DNA from: Odiellus spinosus
Taxonomy: Eukaryota; Arthropoda; Arachnida; Opiliones; Phalangiidae
Direction: 5' to 3'
Assembly: GCA_963920705.1 (NCBI GenBank)
Contig: OY987236.1
Coordinates: 6,000,190 to 6,064,189 of the forward strand
Length of the DNA stretch: 64,000 bases
The translations under genes and the position numbers were made by a program. The notes under the pieces were generated by a model, which made no database searches, was not told the DNA's origin, and worked only from the letters and a program-made list of their open reading frames with translations. This document shows positions 47,801 to 60,700 of the stretch, in pieces (positions within the stretch are counted from its first letter, which is position 1; the number at the start of each line of letters is the position of its first letter).

Positions 47801-49469
47801 GGAGTTTGTTTGTTCGATAATAAGTCAGAATGATAACGGAGACAGTGAACCTAAAGGATTTTCTAGTTTTAGCCTGTAAGATTTAAAGCTTTTATTATTT
47901 TTAATCCGTATTTTATGATCAAACTAACAGATTCCATAACATTTTTGGTCCTATAGCGACTTTGTTTACGAACTGTCTAAACTATCAGCGACAGAATTAA
48001 ACAAGAAAGAAAATAAATTGATTGTTAGTCACGAAATTAAATCAACCTATAATCTTAAATTTAATATTTACTAACATTTTAGGTTCAAGTTAAAACTTTA
48101 TTGAAAGAATTAAATTCCTACTCGGGTTCGACGCAGTTGCTTAACATCTCCAAAGATATTGCCCATTATATCATTCAAGTTTTAGTCTTGGAAGAAGAAT
48201 ACGTTTACTTGGAAACTAAAAACATTGTGAAAAGTTTACACTCAGCCATCGGGGAAACGAATAATATGAGAGTCTTAATTCAACTCTCGGCTTTACTTTC
48301 TCATATAAAAATGTTTGAGGAAGATGAAATTGATGAGGCTAAATCTATCGCTAAAGTAAGATTAATTTAATATATAACCTGTTGAATTAAAAAAAAAAAA
48401 AAAAAATTAAAATGTCATTATTTTATTATCTTTGCCCCATTTAGACACCCTGTGATATGAATATTGTCGTTTCTAAAACGACCAACCTTTTGAAAAGACT
48501 TATTTCAATGATTGATGAAGCTGAAAGTGCAAAATTGATCGTAAGAATATTATTTAATTTATTTTAACAACCCTATCATGGTAGCTGACTGTCGTCCGCT
48601 TTACTAATACTTTGACTAGGCTTAATTTTTAGCACAAACCTGGCACAAATTTACAGCTTGAAGGAAGAAAGTTACCATATTCTTCATTCAAGCTTGCAGC
48701 CAGCGTTAGTGCTTTTATTTAGGCCCAATTAACTACTCCCTCAGCCTTGGGAAGGCGTTATTTAGTTAAATTTAGCAGCAAAAAACACACTATGAGGCCA
48801 AGACTCTTGAAAATGGGCTCACTATTTAGGCCTAAACAGCCGCTGGAAGACTTGGGCCTAAATAGACCACTTCCACGGTAGAAAAGGGATAGGAATTCTT
48901 CAGTATCAGGCATACAACGGGGATGAACCTCGCTCTATCACTGCGCAGTGACAGCTCTGGGTTTATCCCCCTTTTCTACCATCGAAGTGGTGTATTTAGG
49001 CCCAAGACTTGGTTGTTTTTCCTCCTAATCTTATTAAAATAATGCCTTTCCAAGGTTGGGGGAGGAATTAACTGCCTCCTATGTTCACGCCCACTTAGGC
49101 CTTTGGCCAAGTTTGGACTAGTGAATTTTAAATTTATGAGCAACCAATTCCTTCAATCAGTTGTAAAATAAATTTTAAAATTAGGATGAAGTTAGTTTTT
49201 TAATCATTTCCTTATAATTACAATATTAATTTACTGTTAAAATCAAATTGTTTTATTGTAAATTTTATCACAGAATGATTTTAGTCCAGTCTTTTATCTG
49301 AAATAAGCAGATGACGCGTAGCAACCATTTTGGGGTACAATCAATACCTTCAAATCCTAATAAGATTTTTTTGTAGGTTGGTAATGAAGAAGGCCGCAAG
49401 AACTTAAAGAGGACTTTTCGAAATTTGGGCTTTAATACCACAGTTGGACTCTACAGCGAAAATGTTTGA
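44887..49469 (+). CDS. Highly diverged vinculin/alpha-catenin superfamily protein, 846 aa
   Basis: Fourteen exons join in phase: 44887-44958, 45063-45197, 45283-45417, 45471-45779, 45844-45987, 46054-46510, 46573-46782, 46886-47086, 47463-47645, 47710-47875, 47957-48023, 48083-48355, 48445-48540, 49377-49469. The product is almost all alpha-helical without signal peptide or membrane span. Alignment by eye to vinculin: YLHPVIEQAKGVLYSSEES with the N-terminal head; DPTNVATIHQLNLVKKEWD and IIDTSEFLKL with [20 protein letters not shown] and AIDTKSLLDA; NISKDIAHYIIQVLVL with the tail helix CAKDIAKASDEVTRLA. There is no proline-rich strap. Vinculin is about 1,066 aa, alpha-catenin about 906, alpha-catulin about 734. 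An actin or junction role is only inferred. A short exon could have been missed. Confidence 0.72.
48722..49080. mobile_element. Fold-back MITE-like element, about 350 bp, in the last intron of the vinculin-like gene
   Basis: Outer arms: CAGCCTTGGGAAGGCGTTAT near 48742 against AATGCCTTTCCAAGGTTGGG near 49045. Inner arms: CTTGGGCCTAAATAGACCAC near 48851 against GTGTATTTAGGCCCAAGACT near 48990. The centre contains TCACTGCGCAGTGA, a perfect palindrome. No coding capacity, and no clear target duplication. Confidence 0.72.
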
Positions 49470-49898
49470 AATAGTAAGCTTAAAGATTGTTATTTAATGT
49501 TAAGTTTGTCACTGAAGTTCCGAACTTTAAGCTTATATAGAGAAACGGGTTTTCTTTTTGAAAGGTATTTAAATTTTTTATATAAATCAAATCACCAAAA
49601 TTCGTAATTGAAAAAAATATATTTGATAAGACTCGTCATGTTAAGAACATAACGATATTTAAGTACATATATTTTTAAATGAAGAATATTATAAGACATT
49701 CTGTCATTGTTAAAAAACTATCGTATTGAGAAGTGTTACGCCAAAAAGGTTGTTTAACTAAAAGGTCAAATATACATCTACGCATCCTTAAAGTATTTTT
49801 GATTATATTTGAATCAACAATGAGCCTCTATTTAATAGATTAGAGAATTTATCCTTATCAGTCCTTATAAGTGTTAGCAACTTTAGTTACATAATTAT
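49470..49898. other. Spacer between convergent genes
   Basis: 429 bp between the stops of the vinculin-like gene (+) and the leucine-rich-repeat gene (-). AT-rich. It should hold both 3' ends; nothing further is visible. Confidence 0.55.
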
Positions 49899-51998
49899 TT
49901 ATCCTTTCATGGAATAATTTAACCAGGAACTGAATTCGCAAACATGAAGTGGTAGATATTCAGCTGGTATCATAAGTACAGGAGATGAGCTTTTTTTCAC
50001 CGTTGATTTTAAGTCTTCTGGAGTTAATTTTCGAATTCCCATGCCTCTCAATTTGGCATCTGGTTCCCCGCCGCATGATAATGGGCGCACACCATCCTCA
50101 AGTAGATCGATGTCTTTGAGCATCCATTTTATTTTATTATCACAAAGAATGTTGTTACCTTAGAATTATAACATTATTAGTTAAAGGGAAAATGAAGCCA
50201 ATTTTTTTTTTTTTTTTTTAATTCCTTATAGTTAAAAATAGGCCAAATTGACCATGATAAAAATTTTCAAACAAATCTTAAGCTAGAAATCAATTTAACT
50301 TAATTCTGGAAATAGGTTTAAGAAGGATTTGTTATAAGTCTAGTTAACATTTGAGTAATGTGCCTGGCCAGAGGTACTTCATTGCTTAGAATTCAAACTC
50401 AATGGATCCGTGCTATTAAAATTGATTTATAAAGGTAGAGTTTGTAAAAATGTGCGGTGTAATTTAGTATAAGTAACCTTAAAGGTGGTCTTATTCAAAT
50501 TCATTTAATATTTTGGAAGCTGCGGCGTTTGTGCTCAAAACTAACATGCTGCAAAACTAAAATTACACTAGACAGACTGAGGAAACTTTATTTTTAGTTT
50601 CATTGATCTCTAAAATTTTGAGTTTAACGTTTGCGAATTCATTTTAAATATTAAAATTCTGTTCTATGGTGTTGTTATAATAATTGTAAAACTAATAAAA
50701 GACCGCTACTTCATGGACTTTAAAACCGCTGTTTTTATTAAACTAAAAACCTCATTTTTGGGAGCTTTCGAGTCGTGACTCTTCTTCAGCCAATTTTTCT
50801 AACTTAGAAAAATTGGCTGAAGAAGAGTCACGACTCGAAAGCTCCCAAAAATGAGGTTTTTAGTTTAATAAAAACAGCGGTTTTAAAGTCCATGAAGTAG
50901 CAGTCTTTTATTATTTTTACAATTATTTGTGAATTCACTTTGTCAGTCTTTGTTCTCCCTTTAAAGGGAAACTAAGAGTAGAGAAATTAACTTATCATCT
51001 ATTTTCTAAAGAAAATTACAATTAGTAACTTACCATAGAGATAAATTCTAGATTTTTGTTTAAGTAATGGTGAATAAGGAGTTTTTATAAAACTTGCTAA
51101 CTGGTTATTTTCCAGCGAAACCATTTTTAAAGCAGGCCTATGGATTATATATTTAGTTTTTTCATACTTTTAGAAAGCCAATATTCAAAATTGTACACAC
51201 ATGTTTTGAAAAGCTTTATCATCCAGCTTGCGTATTTGGTTATTGCTAAAAGATTTAAAAATTCTTGTTGCGGTTTTAGAGAATCAAAGCCATATTTTTA
51301 AGTTAAGTAAATTACCTTAAATCTATATATTCCAAATGTTCCAGAGTTTGGGGTAGCACATTACGCTCAAAACCAAGCAATTTATTCGATTGCAAGTGTA
51401 AATACTTTAACGAGGTGAAAGATGTTAGTAAATTTTCCTCTAGCTCCTTCATGCATCCGCCAGTAATTTGCAACCATATAACTGATTTTCCATTGAGTTT
51501 TTGAAACTCCACGGGATCTAATCTCGAGGTATGATCAGCATTGCTGAAAGATCCGTGACTGATTATAATACGTTCAATTTTATTCAGTGCAGAAAGTTCT
51601 CCCCATTTCCAATTTACTCCTTTCAAAGGGTTAATAATGATTAACTCTTTTAGAGTTTCTTCCAAGCCCAAAAAAGGTGGGCTCCACTGTTGGAGCGAGT
51701 CCGATAAGTCTCTGAGGAAAAAATCCCTCAAAATTAAGGTTTCAATTTCGCTATTTACGAAAGCCCTTCTCGGTAGCCCTTCTTCGAGGTGGAAGTTTCT
51801 GAAATCCCATTTTCTTTTACCGTTGTATCGTATTCTCTCACAAATGCAAGAAAATTCTTCCGAGCTAGTCACATTTTTTATTATTAAGACATTTTGTTTT
51901 GAATGCTCAATCTTAGTATCTCCGCAATTAAGGGATTTTATTTGATTAACTAAAGATAAAAGTAGAAAAACTCCAATGATCATCGTAAAACTAGCCAT
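49899..51998 (-). CDS. Secreted leucine-rich-repeat protein, 369 aa
   Basis: Minus-strand exons 51998-51316, 51263-51201, 51137-51034 and 50158-49899 join in phase to 370 codons with stop. The N-terminus MASFTMIIGVFLLLSLVNQI is a clear signal peptide. A cysteine-bearing cap follows (LNCGDTKIEH, FSCICERI). Leucine-rich repeats run through TSLKYLHLQSNKLLGFERNV and LEHLEYIDL, NNQIRKLDDKAFQNM, then ALKMVSLENNQLAS. A C-terminal cap with cysteines follows (NNILCDNKIKWML, LSCGGEP, LHVCEF). There is no later hydrophobic segment, so the protein is probably secreted, like many small arthropod LRR proteins. No orthologue is recognised. The third intron (50159-51033) contains the 249-bp palindrome. Confidence 0.82.
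50679..50927. repeat. Near-perfect 249-bp palindrome (124-bp arms, 1-base centre)
   Basis: The arms mirror each other around the C at 50803 with about two mismatches (ACCGCT/ACTGCT and AACTAA/AATAAT). The right arm includes CTGAAGAAGAGTCACGACTC followed by GAAAGC, a hammerhead-ribozyme-like arrangement, and the left arm its complement. It lies inside an intron of the LRR gene and would form a long hairpin in RNA from either strand. Confidence 0.93.
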
Positions 51999-52823
51999 AT
52001 TTTAGCTAGAAAGGTATTACTTCCCTTAAGAGTGGCCCAAAGGTTCTAAGTTCAGTCATAATTCAAATTATGCTTTTATTTTCATGGCTATCGTAAACTT
52101 GACATAAAGTCAGATAGACTATCTCCTCCTGTCTATTCCCTTATCTAATGAGTGAAGACGTTACTCCAGTTAGGTATTAGCTAAAGGAATGATCCATTAT
52201 CTTTTTTTTTTTTTTTATTTTTATTTTTAAGGTTGGGCGAATACCACTGTAAAGAGGCTAGTAGGATTTTTTCTTTTTTGAGTTTGAGTAATTATGCCTT
52301 GGTCAATTTTTAATACCCCGACTACTCGTGAGTAGTAATATCGAATACTTTGAAAGAGTTTTTGCAGATTTGGACTATAATTAGGTGAAGCTTTCTCATT
52401 TGTTTCTTAAATTATAAGGGATTATTTAACACCGTCAAGGTGAAGGTCGAGTAGGAAAACCGATATTAGTGGCAAAGGGCGAGTAGTAACATATGGCAAA
52501 ACGAGTACTCGGTAGTTGAACAAAACGAGTACTCGGTAGTTGAACAAAACGAGTACTCGGTAGTTGAACAAAACGAGTACTCGGTAGTTGAACAAAACGA
52601 GTACTCTATCAGCCTTAAATTAGTGGATAACTTTCTATCAGTTATTTAGCATTATTATAAAAAATTTAAAACCAATTTTACATATTAGCATAAACCATTC
52701 CTTAAAGAATTTCATGAAGTAAATTTGATAACTGGAATGTTTTTAATCAACGCAAAGAAAATAATCTAGCCCTTTTTACATTTTACTCTAATAAGTTAAT
52801 AATATAAATTTTAATTTTTAAAA
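51999..52823. other. Intergenic region between VPS52 3' end and the LRR gene start
   Basis: 825 bp; both flanking genes run leftward. It holds the promoter of the LRR gene and the VPS52 3' untranslated region. The only clear structure is the 24-bp array at 52498-52607. A poly-T tract lies near 52205. Confidence 0.6.
52498..52607. repeat. 24-bp minisatellite, about 4.5 units
   Basis: Five nearly identical starts of AAAACGAGTACTCGGTAGTT plus GAAC. Each unit contains the perfect palindrome CGAGTACTCG. Single GAGTAGTAA-type relatives lie just upstream near 52330 and 52480, suggesting local seeding. Confidence 0.93.
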
Positions 52824-55800
52824 TTAAAATGTTGGCTTGAATTTCTTCACTTCAACCATCAAGTGATGAATGTTTAGGATTTCACCCCGATTTGGAATAT
52901 TTTTGAATGCAGGCAGACTTAAAATCTTTTGAAATCGATGGTAGTATTGAATCAGTTGAGTCAAAGCGACCTAAAAATATTCTCACCCATTAGCGTCTAC
53001 ACTCTATACAGAATAGAAAAATTAATACCTGTAGGATATTTGTTCCATTTTTGAAATTGGTGAAAGATCGCATAATATCTTGATTGATATCTTCTATGGC
53101 TTTTTTCCACGTTGAATTGAAAGATCTGACAATGTTAATTATCCTCTCTGAAAGATTAAAAGTATTTGAGATTGGGGGCAATCTCAATATAATATCAGTT
53201 TGGACCTATCAATAGTTCTAATTAACAAAAAGTGAACGTACTTTCTTCCTTCTTAAGATTATCAGCTTGACCTCTTTCAATCGCATTCTCGCACTCTTTA
53301 ACAAACGTCATCAAACCCCCAAAGTGAGGTCCCAAAACCTCCTCCACAAATTCTTGGGTTCGAGCGTTCAACAGATCTTTAAAACTTTCAGATTCCTTGG
53401 AATCTTCTTTAGTTCTTTCCTTTAAAATGTTTTTGTTAGATTTAAATTCCTTATTTTGAAAACTCTTAACTCGGGCCTTACTAAGAGAACATTGAGCATC
53501 ATATCATAGTTGTTAATAAGAAAAATTAGCTGGTCTTTCCTCTCTGAAAATTCCGCAGCCATGCGTAGAATGAAATTTTCAACTTCACCCTGTAGGGCTC
53601 CTAATAATCTAGAAACTCTTTCGCTAGGAAAACTTTCGTTTACTCCAACTATGGCTGCTGAGAACTCGGCGTATCGTCTAGTTATCTAAAAAGAAAATGT
53701 ATTTCAATCTAAATTCCTCTTTAGGCTTAGCTGGATGGTACAATACCCCCCAGCTAAGGCCACAATGTTTTATTTTCATACATAATGGGGTCTCATATCA
53801 ATCGCTCCCAGCTTTTGAGGGTCACAATCGCGAATACTTTGTATATTTAATTGCAAGATCATTTCAAAACGAGGCCAAAAGACTTGGAGTAGAGTATCCC
53901 AATATTTATCCAATGCCCCAACTGATCTTTTATGCATTAGAATTTGGTATCGATGAACGATATGAATGCAAAGGAACAAAGCTATGGAATCGAAACAATC
54001 TTGAATGTAAAGATTCAAATGTTTCTGTAAAATATATTTAAATTAGAAATTGAATAATATTTGGAACCTTTTTAAAGGGATACTAAACTGATAAGTTATT
54101 TTTTTGGACTTAAAATATGCGTAAAAAATGAATCAAAACTCAACAAAGGTTTTGCAGATTTACATTTTATCAAAGTCGCGAACTAGACTCGTTATGCCAA
54201 ATCTATTGAAAAGAAATTTTAGACGGGAAAAATTCTTGAAATAATAGGTGATGGAATAACTTGTATTTGTCAATGCATGTTTTGGTTGATAAAAAATCCC
54301 AGACTTATCCAGGTTTCGTACAAAACCCTGCCTTTGATGAGTTTTGATAATTTTAGACATACTTTGACAGTCTAATCAATTAAAAATAACTTTTTTTCAA
54401 AATCTAGTATCCCAAACTTAGTATTAAAGACTATTAGTACCAAAAACATGTTGAGAGTCTTCCCAAATATGGCCAGAAACAAATCTTGGCCCGCTGTTGC
54501 GGATAACATGAAAAATTCCACCAAAAATAGATATTCTCTACAGGCATTATCGACCAAAGCGTATTGATGACTTCTGAATAAACTTTCAAACGTATACTAG
54601 GAAAAATATATGGAATGTATTAGGCTTGATTTAGGGGCCAATATCTAACATTTTGGTTAAATACTTTAGTTTCTGATTTTTGAGCCGCATGAGGAACTAT
54701 AGTTGTTGATTCCAACTCTGTAGTCAATATATTTCCTCGATAACCCAGCGAAAACACGGTTGAACGATTCTTGAGGGCAACTTTACTGGCAAAGATGCTT
54801 CGTTTAGCCGTGTCTTCTACCCCCATTAGGTCATCTTTATCAGCTACTTCCTCGTATTGAAGTTTCATCAAACGACTGACGTAACTCTTGAAGTAAGAGT
54901 AGTACATTTTACTCAACGTTTCAATGTACTCGTCTCTTATTTCGCGAGCGATATCTCTATCATGGGTCATCAAGAATTTGTAGAAAAACTTGCCCTTTAA
55001 TAGAGCATTTTGGGGTAGTTGATAGTTAGACATTGGCTTTCGAAAGGCGTAAATTTTTTGTAGCAAATATTCCCGGATTTTAGTTATGCTTTTGATTTTT
55101 AATTTCTCCAGGATATCTCTAACATCTTGACAAGATCGAGCTTCGTTGAAAGCTTGTTCTTTCACGAAGGAAATCTTGTGATCGAGGATGCAAAGTTGTT
55201 CCATAAATCCTTTCTCCGAAACTGCAGTGTAAAGGATATGACTAAGGGATAAAATTATTTGCTTTGAATTTTTAAGGATTAATTAATTTTCAAGGTTTAC
55301 TCATACTTAATCATAGATTCGTGTATGACCATTTCATCCACAAACTGACTTAATTCTCCCCTGACAGACTGTCTATTTTTGAGACGAATATTCATAGAAA
55401 CTGATTGTTGTTGTAAAGTTAGAATCTCGTGACTTATACTGCCCAGATCATTTTGAAAAGAAAGCAACATGCCTTCCATTCTCTACAATTGGGCGATATT
55501 AAGACTGGAGTTCTAATTAAAATTAATCGGGGCATGACATGATACCTGTAATATATCATCGCAAGCGGTTATCTGATTATGCAAACTAGCTATATTTTCA
55601 CTCTCATGTATATCTGCAAGGAAATTGGATTCAAAAGTTTATAGAGCCACTAATATAAAAACAATTATTACGTACAATCTTGAATGGAAGTGTTTTCAAC
55701 TTCTTTCAGCTCTTTCTCAATCTGTTGCGAATACTTTCGTAAATCCATACCCTAACAATGTGTCATTTATAAAGGCTGCCCACTATTGTGTTAATTTTAG

Positions 55801-56007
55801 CAATTAGAACTTAGTATACCGATTTGAGAGCTTCTTTGATGAAATCATCCTCCAGATTTTCTTGTATGTTATCTATTGACCATTGAACTAACATTGAGTA
55901 CCGTACAACTATAGCAAATTAAAAGAAAATCAAATCTCACCTGTAACACCATCAAATATTCCACGTTCATCCTCTCCATCATCTTGATCAAACAGTACCG
56001 AGTTCAT
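52824..56007 (-). CDS. VPS52: Vacuolar protein sorting 52 (GARP/EARP subunit), 687 aa
   Basis: Tethering-complex subunit for endosome-to-Golgi (GARP) and endosomal recycling (EARP). Minus-strand exons: 56007-55941, 55872-55820, 55751-55676, 55613-55546, 55482-55307, 55241-54665, 54596-54441, 54024-53782, 53685-53482, 53419-53242, 53147-53029, 52970-52824. They sum to 688 codons including stop, and all phases agree. Landmarks match human VPS52 along the whole length: DYIHESENIASLHNQITACD, MNIRLKNRQSVRGELSQFVD, ITKIREYLLQKIYAFRKPMS, VADKDDLMGVEDTAKR, LDKYWDTLLQVFWPRFEMIL, ARTQEFVEEVLGPHFGGLM, QDIMRSFTNFKNGTNIL and the C-terminus NIHHLMVEVKKFKPTF. Human is 723 aa; the difference is mostly a shorter N-terminus. 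The start is the first ATG, directly ahead of the acidic DDGEDE segment. Confidence 0.97.
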
Positions 56008-56343
56008 ATTTTAAACTAATTTAATTGATTAATATACCAATCAACTCAAATCACATTCTTGTGCGAAATTTATTGACCCCTAATTGAGAGATACTAGAAG
56101 TAAACATATACAGAAGTAAATGTTTGAATTTCGGATTTCCCAAAGAGACTAGGGCACCTACTCCTACTTGAATACTTCTACAAATTTACTTCTGGCGGTA
56201 CATACTGTTAGATGGCAGCACAAAACTATAGATGAATTTCGACCTAACCCTTCCCCACCAACCTTCACATTTTGTAAACTTATTCTAGGCAATTAATAAG
56301 ATTTAATTATTTTTATCAAATATTTTATTTGGATTTTACAAGT

Positions 56344-57140
<797 letters not shown>

Positions 57141-57705
57141 TTTTGACGTTGAAAAATCAAGCTACAAAATAGTAATTCTACTCGAACACCATGAAGAAAG
57201 TTTTTCCCCCTTTCGGGAAGTTTTAGCCCCCTATTGGAAAAATGGAAATTTTGCACAACAGCGACACTTATGGTAATTTTACGCTTTTTAGCCACAAATC
57301 TAAAAATACTTATATAAATAAACAAAATATTACATAAATCCATTAATTTTTTTTTATTAATTATCATATATTCTGAGGATTATGGGCCACAAAAATTTAT
57401 TCAAAATTTCCTGCTGGTAAACCTGAAATTTCCCACAGACCTGGGATGGAAATAACCATATTAGTTTCAGAACACTGGAAATTGTTCCATAAGAAAATTC
57501 GAATGTCCAAAAAGAAAATATTTTTATTTCCATACCTGCCCCAGACTGATGCTGATCCGCCATTTTAACGTTTTGGATTATCCAATATGGCCGCTGCGCG
57601 TGTTTGATGTGGATTTGCGCGAAAATTTATTTTTACATCGTTTAAATCAGATTAATTTGTTATTAAAATAATTATTAGAAAGGGTTTCGTGTTTAAAATT
57701 GAAAA
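57141..57705. promoter_or_regulatory. Divergent promoter region of RPS18 and TCERG1
   Basis: 565 bp between start codons. Near the TCERG1 side, GATCCGCCATTTTAACG (57556-57572) and CCAATATGGCCGC (57580-57592) resemble paired YY1 sites (core GCCAT/ATGGC), common in housekeeping promoters. Intron 1 of RPS18 begins just after its ATG, so its leader and transcription start also lie here. No TATA box stands out. Confidence 0.6.
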
Positions 57706-60700
57706 ATGGACGAAGCTAATGTAGATGAAGCTGCAATTGCCGAAGAATTTCATGAATTTATGAGGGGTCGGGGAGCTCCAGGCTTTCCCCCAAGAGGTCC
57801 AGGTGGTGGCCCTGGCGGACCTGCGGCTATGTAAGTTCGATTGTGTTTGAACTTTGATCTATTTTTGAAATTTTTAGTTTAGACCCATATCAAAATAATA
57901 ATTTTTAAGGTTTCGTGGTCAACCGATGATGTGTGGCCCACCGCATATGAGGGGAGCACCACCTGGAATGATGAGACGACCACCACCTCCCGGCTTTCGT
58001 GGGCCACCACCACCCCATGCCGGTTTCGATCCTAACTTTCCACCACCGGGAATGCCGCCTCCTGGTATGCATCCTGGTATGGCTCCACCTGGGATGCAAA
58101 TGCACGCTCCAAATTCACCTGGAATGGTAAATATAGTTACTTTCTTTAAAGTTTTGAAAATATGTTAAAGAAAATGATTTTCAGAGACAAATGATGCCTC
58201 CGTTGAACGTTCCCCCTCCAAACTGGCAACAACAAAATCCTCCAACCACAACTTCTGGAGGAAATCCCTATACCATCGCTGGTATTGATTTTAGCGGTGA
58301 AATATGGGTAGAAACCAAATCAGCAGAGGGCAAGGTAAATTTTTGATTAAGAAAACTTTTTGTAGAGTCCATGTTAATCTAAATTTGGGTTTTCTAGCCT
58401 TACTATTATAACGCTAAAACTAGAGAAGTTTCATGGACTAAGCCCGAAAATGTAAAAATCTTAACTCAAGAGCAAATAGAAATTGTTGCGGCAGCCGCTG
58501 GTGTTGGACCCGGTGCTGGAGGAAATTCCAACAATAATAACCAACCAAGTTCGAGTCAACCTGGTAAATTGGTAAGGTTTACTTTTGTCAATGCATTTGG
58601 CTTATTACCCATTTTATTTTAGGTCAAAAGCCTGCTGAAAACTCTCAAATGGATAACGATGATTCAAACTCCATGCCTATGAGTGGAAACGAAGATTCGT
58701 CTCATCCAACCTCGAGCGAAAGTGCGACTTTGGTGGCTACTTCTAACGGAGTCCCTCCTTCTTCAGATCCAACAGACACAAGTAATTCCAGTTCCTTACC
58801 TCCTACTAGCGTTAGTTCCAGCAACAATCAACTTCCAAATGGATCGGGAGGTCCTCAATCCAGCGGAGCTCCTCCCCAGCCTCCTATGGGAATGTTTCAA
58901 ACTCCTCAACAACCTCCATTCGGAATGCCTCCTCCTTTCGGAGCCCCTTTGGGTTTACACCCTGGTGCTGGTGCCTTCCCTCCTTTTAATATGCCCCCAC
59001 CCGGCTTCACTCCCGGCTTGGGAGGCTTTCCCGGTGGTCCTGGACCAGGTGGAATGCCACCTGGCTCGGAAAGAGGTCCCCTTGGAGGAGAAGGACCTGA
59101 TAAAGTCAAACTAGAGGAGGATGAAGGCGTGTTAAGAGCTAAAGCGGCGGAATGGACTGAGCATCAAACAACGGATGGTAGATCTTACTATTACCATGGG
59201 GCTTCTGCTCAGTCTGTCTGGGTTAAACCGGAAGCAATAATGAAATTAGAACGTAAATATCCTAGGACTTCAGTATTTCTTCCTAAAACATTTATGGCTA
59301 CGATAAATTCGATTTTAATTATTGCAGAGTTATTGAAACAACAGCGTATGAAAGCAGGTGAGGATGATAAGCTACACGAGGGGTCGTTTAAATTGCAAAA
59401 GGTCACTTCCAATGGGGACAGTATGGATATAGAGGATAGTCAACCTTCCATCAAGGATTTGGTGAGAATTATTTCTTTAGATTAATGTATTTTAAACCTA
59501 TTCATGTTTGTATTCTGCAGGAAGAAGATGCCATGAAAATTGCGAAAGAGGATGCCCTTGATCGAGATGATGAGAAAGAAAAGGTCAAAGTGGTTGAAGT
59601 TCAGAAACCTCAGGATAAATCTCGCCCAGTTTCGAGCACACCTGTACCTGGAACTCCGTGGTAATTATCTTAAAAATGAACTTCAGACCTTCATTTCTAA
59701 CTAAATATTTTGTTTTTTAGGTGTGTTGTTTGGACTGGTGATTGTCGAGTGTTTTTCTTCAACCCCAGCACTAAAACTTCCGTTTGGGAAAGACCAGACG
59801 AACTTCGAGGACGACCTGATGTGGATAGAATGGTACAAGCTCCTCCTCCTGCTGCGCAACAAACTGGTACGTTTAAAAAAGTTTTGTAAACTCTTATCAC
59901 GAGAGGCTTTTAATTTGCAGAGAAGAAAGACAGTGACGAACCTCCTGCAAAGAAACTAAAGTAATTGAAGTTACTTTCCCTTTTTAATTTTGAAATGTTT
60001 AAAGGAAAGGTTTGAGCTAATATTTTCTTGGGCTTAAAGCGATTCAAATACTTTCATAAATATAATCCAACTGACAAAAACGTTTGGAAAGATAATCATT
60101 TTATTAATTATACTGAAAAAGTTTTCCAACTTCTAAAATATGCACGCCGTCACGAGGAACACTCAGAATCAGGTTTAAATTTCAGCGCGTAAAATACTAT
60201 ACCTTAGCTTTAATCTAAACTCGTAGAGATAAGAATTCAGATTTGTACTTGCTGAAATTTCAGCCTGACCCAGTTGAGAAAGGGGAACCTAGCTAAGGAC
60301 CAATTTTTCATTGGTTGAGACGTAACGTACACTGACCCTTTAAATACGTGAGTGTTCGAAATTTCGCTGACAATAGTTTTTTCCCACATTTAATCTATTT
60401 CTTTGGAATTGGAAATAAACTTGTACCACCCTTTTGGCCCAATTTACACCCTTCTACCGAAAACTAAGCATTTTCGACAGAAAAGTTTAGGCGTCTGTTA
60501 GACATATCCCTATACACTATTCTTTTGCCGTAAGGTGGTGTCCTCCTCCTGTGACAAAACAGGTAACTGAATTTTAAAAAAAGCACGTTCACCGATAAAT
60601 GCCAGGGTTGAGCGGTTAATGAGACGGCAGCCTACTGCTCACTTTAATTTTCATTAAACGCGCCTAAATGGTCCAATAAAAATTTGGTATTCATGTTTAA

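Noticed and set aside
53697-54041. Plus-strand 114-codon frame
   Set aside because: Antisense to the well-supported VPS52 exon 53782-54024; the minus strand matches human VPS52.
57357-57563. Minus-strand frame starting MADQHQSGAGMEIKIF between RPS18 and TCERG1
   Set aside because: A plausible ATG and a GTATGG donor follow, but no second exon could be tied to it. The ATG overlaps a YY1-like GCCAT promoter motif, and the rest of the frame is not protein-like.
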